From an uncultured Succinivibrio sp. (GTDB lineage Bacteria; Pseudomonadota; Gammaproteobacteria; Enterobacterales; Succinivibrionaceae), in assembly GCA_900767695.1 (NCBI GenBank), contig CAAGAC010000066.1, forward strand, positions 1-6,328: 6,328 nt of DNA, in the 5' to 3' direction. The translations under genes and the position numbers were made by a program. Shown piece after piece: positions 5,315 to 6,328 of this stretch. How positions within the stretch are numbered: the first letter of the stretch is position 1; each line of letters begins with the position of its first letter. A model generated the notes under the pieces. That model was not told where the DNA came from and did not search any database. It worked only from the letters and a program-made list of their open reading frames with translations.

Positions 5315-6019
5315 ATGGACAAGGAAAAGGGCCAGGGTCCCATCGACACCGGCACGGGCCGCCTAGGGCGGATCTTCGACTTCATCCTCGCCTGCGATCA
5401 CGAGAAGGACATATTCAGGCAGACCTACCTCACCGGGCGCGAGGGCCGGCAGGAGGACGATGCCGAGCACGCATGGCACATGTGCCTGATGGCGCTGGTG
5501 CTCTCCGAGTACGCCAACGCCCCATTCGACATGCTCAAGGTGCTCTCGATGCTGGTGGTGCACGATCTCATCGAGGTCTACGCCGGCGACACCTTCTGCT
5601 ACGACGAGAAGGCCGTGGCGACCCAGGGGGAGCGCGAGCAGGCGGCGGCCGACAGGCTCTACTCGATCCTCCCTGAGGATCTCGGGCGCCGCCTGCGCGC
5701 GCTGTGGGAGGAGTTTGAGAAGTGCGAGAGCCCCGAGGCGAAATTTGCCAAGTGCATGGACAACGTCCAGCCCTGCATGCTCAACGCCGCCACCGGCGGC
5801 AGGGCCTGGCGCGAGCATGGCGTGAGGCTCACGCAGATCCTCAGGCGCAACGTCCATACCGCCGAGGGCTCCAGGGAGCTCTGGGAGTACATGAAGCAGC
5901 GCTTCATCATCCCAAACCTCCTGAAGGGCAATATCAAGGACGACACCGATGGCGCCTTCCTCAGGGAGAACGGAGTAGATCCATCGCAGGCCAGGATGCA
6001 GGACGCGGAGGATCGCTAG
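5315..6019 (+). CDS. HD-domain phosphohydrolase, YfbR/HDDC2 (HD_3) type
   Basis: A 234-residue cytosolic metal-dependent phosphohydrolase. The closest characterised relatives, E. coli YfbR and human HDDC2, remove phosphate from deoxynucleoside 5'-monophosphates; that substrate is inferred, not shown. The HD metal site is complete: EHAWH (His52, His55), VVHDLIEVYAGDT (His83, Asp84, with Glu87 and Asp92 as the family's second-shell/catalytic acids), and a later Asp149 in KCMDNVQP. There is no signal peptide or membrane segment. The C-terminal ~40 residues (after NLLKGN) are polar and probably flexible. The length exceeds E. coli YfbR, mostly through both ends. ATG 5315 lies nine bases after GCGGAGGA, and the core similarity starts by residue ~17. 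It follows the RSH-fold gene by 85 bases on the same strand but has its own -10 box, so joint expression is uncertain. The ppGpp hydrolases SpoT and Mesh1 belong to a different HD subfamily. Confidence 0.85.
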   Translation: MDKEKGQGPIDTGTGRLGRIFDFILACDHEKDIFRQTYLTGREGRQEDDAEHAWHMCLMALVLSEYANAPFDMLKVLSMLVVHDLIEVYAGDTFCYDEKAVATQGEREQAAADRLYSILPEDLGRRLRALWEEFEKCESPEAKFAKCMDNVQPCMLNAATGGRAWREHGVRLTQILRRNVHTAEGSRELWEYMKQRFIIPNLLKGNIKDDTDGAFLRENGVDPSQARMQDAEDR

Positions 6020-6187
6020 GAGGCCAGGGCGGAAGGCCGGCGCCCGGGATAAGCCCGGCTCGCAGGAGTGGATCAGGGGACGGATGAGGAAAGCACGGCT
6101 GTCCTGACGGGCTGCAGGAGCTTGAGCTGAGCTTGGCTGGGATTTTGGAGGACTGGGGCTCCCGCGGCGAGGTGGGAATTGGACTTG
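6020..6187. other. Spacer between convergent genes
   Basis: I see no gene here. CCGGG-ATAAG-CCCGG (about 6044-6058) is a small hairpin 25 bases after the HD stop without a T-tract, so the HD gene has no clear intrinsic terminator. The rest is G-rich and unremarkable. Confidence 0.4.
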
Positions 6188-6328
6188 TCAGGCGGCAGGA
6201 AGGAGATCGGAGGGCATTAAAAAGGCCTTTCGGGTTCCGCCCCGGAAGGCCTCCTCCACGTAGGAGCGCTTGTGCTTGCGGTACCCGCCGCGCTCGCGCC
6301 TCCTGCGATCCTCGAACGCCTGCGGGAC
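6188..6328 (-). CDS. C-terminal end of an unidentified basic protein (partial)
   Basis: The minus strand from the right edge reads VPQAFEDRRRRERGGYRKHK, then RSYVEEAFRGG, then TRKAFLMPSDLLPAA, stopping at TGA (6188-6190). The first ~27 residues have strong coding character: all-GC third positions except one, and a run of charged residues. A basic, tyrosine-containing tail ending in an SYxEExF segment resembles the C-termini of small zf-TFIIB zinc-ribbon proteins (arginine-rich linker then KRSFLEELFDF-like), but this is a weak analogy. The last ~17 residues run through a terminator hairpin and look non-native. The original stop may have been lost to a frameshift near 6240-6250, or the frame may really be this long. 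The N-terminal part is outside the window. Confidence 0.4.
   Translation of the reverse strand, partial: VPQAFEDRRRRERGGYRKHKRSYVEEAFRGGTRKAFLMPSDLLPAA
6219..6251 (-). terminator. Rho-independent terminator of the right-edge gene
   Basis: GGCCTTCCGG and CCGAAAGGCC (minus-strand sense, 6251-6242 and 6233-6224) form a 10-bp stem with one C/A mismatch and an 8-base loop, followed by TTTTT (6223-6219). Stem and T-tract together make a good terminator on the minus strand. On the plus strand the stem is followed by TCCTCC, so it would not serve the HD gene well. Confidence 0.65.

Noticed and set aside
320..5850. Repeated AGGATCCTCAGG-like 12-mers (near 320, 2009, 5135, 5836)
   Set aside because: Most copies fall in coding sequence as ATC CTC AGG/AGC codons and reflect codon preference. 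Spacing is irregular and there is no sign of a repeat family or uptake signal.
1..6328. CRISPR arrays, tRNA or rRNA genes, origins
   Set aside because: I saw no regularly spaced repeats, cloverleaf sequences, rRNA motifs or DnaA-box clusters on either strand.

Overview
The window is GC-rich, uses AGG and CGC for arginine freely, and carries Sec-type signal peptides and a sodium/bile-acid-type transporter. This suggests a Gram-negative bacterium. The exported esterase type and codon style would suit a host-associated betaproteobacterium of the Sutterellaceae kind, but that placement is a guess with no marker gene behind it.

Layout, left to right. (1) 1-537: a scrap resembling the N-terminus of an ISL3-type transposase runs straight into the 3' part of a DUF1848 gene that has lost its N-terminal half. 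(2) 538-918: a gene-free stretch, AT-rich in its middle, holding a weak terminator and an 18-bp perfect dyad. (3) 919-1908: an intact BASS-family sodium symporter, closed by a strong terminator (1932-1967). (4) 1968-2383: mostly non-coding, with a possible broken small membrane-protein gene (2134-2276, +) and a hairpin at the end of the next gene. (5) 2384-4069 (minus): a broken exported esterase. Its N-terminal ~214 residues belong to one alpha/beta-hydrolase family and the rest to type-B carboxylesterases. It also carries three single-base losses and a nonsense codon. (6) 4306-5229 (+): an intact gene for an exported protein whose C-terminal half has the RelA/SpoT (alarmone synthetase) fold signature. 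(7) 5315-6019 (+): an intact HD-domain phosphohydrolase of the YfbR/HDDC2 type, behind a compact promoter/hairpin element. (8) 6188-6328 (minus): the C-terminal end of an unidentified gene entering from the right, with a terminator hairpin inside or just at its end.

Functionally the window is a mix. Three intact genes (transporter, exported RSH-fold protein, HD hydrolase) sit between decaying ones (IS scrap, DUF1848, esterase chimera, possible small ORF). Nothing shows the intact genes forming one pathway. The RSH-fold/HD pair are co-directional neighbours, but a promoter and a terminator-like hairpin separate them. The most noteworthy items are the signal-peptide-bearing RelA/SpoT-like protein, the two-family esterase chimera, and the -10/hairpin/Shine-Dalgarno arrangement upstream of the HD gene.
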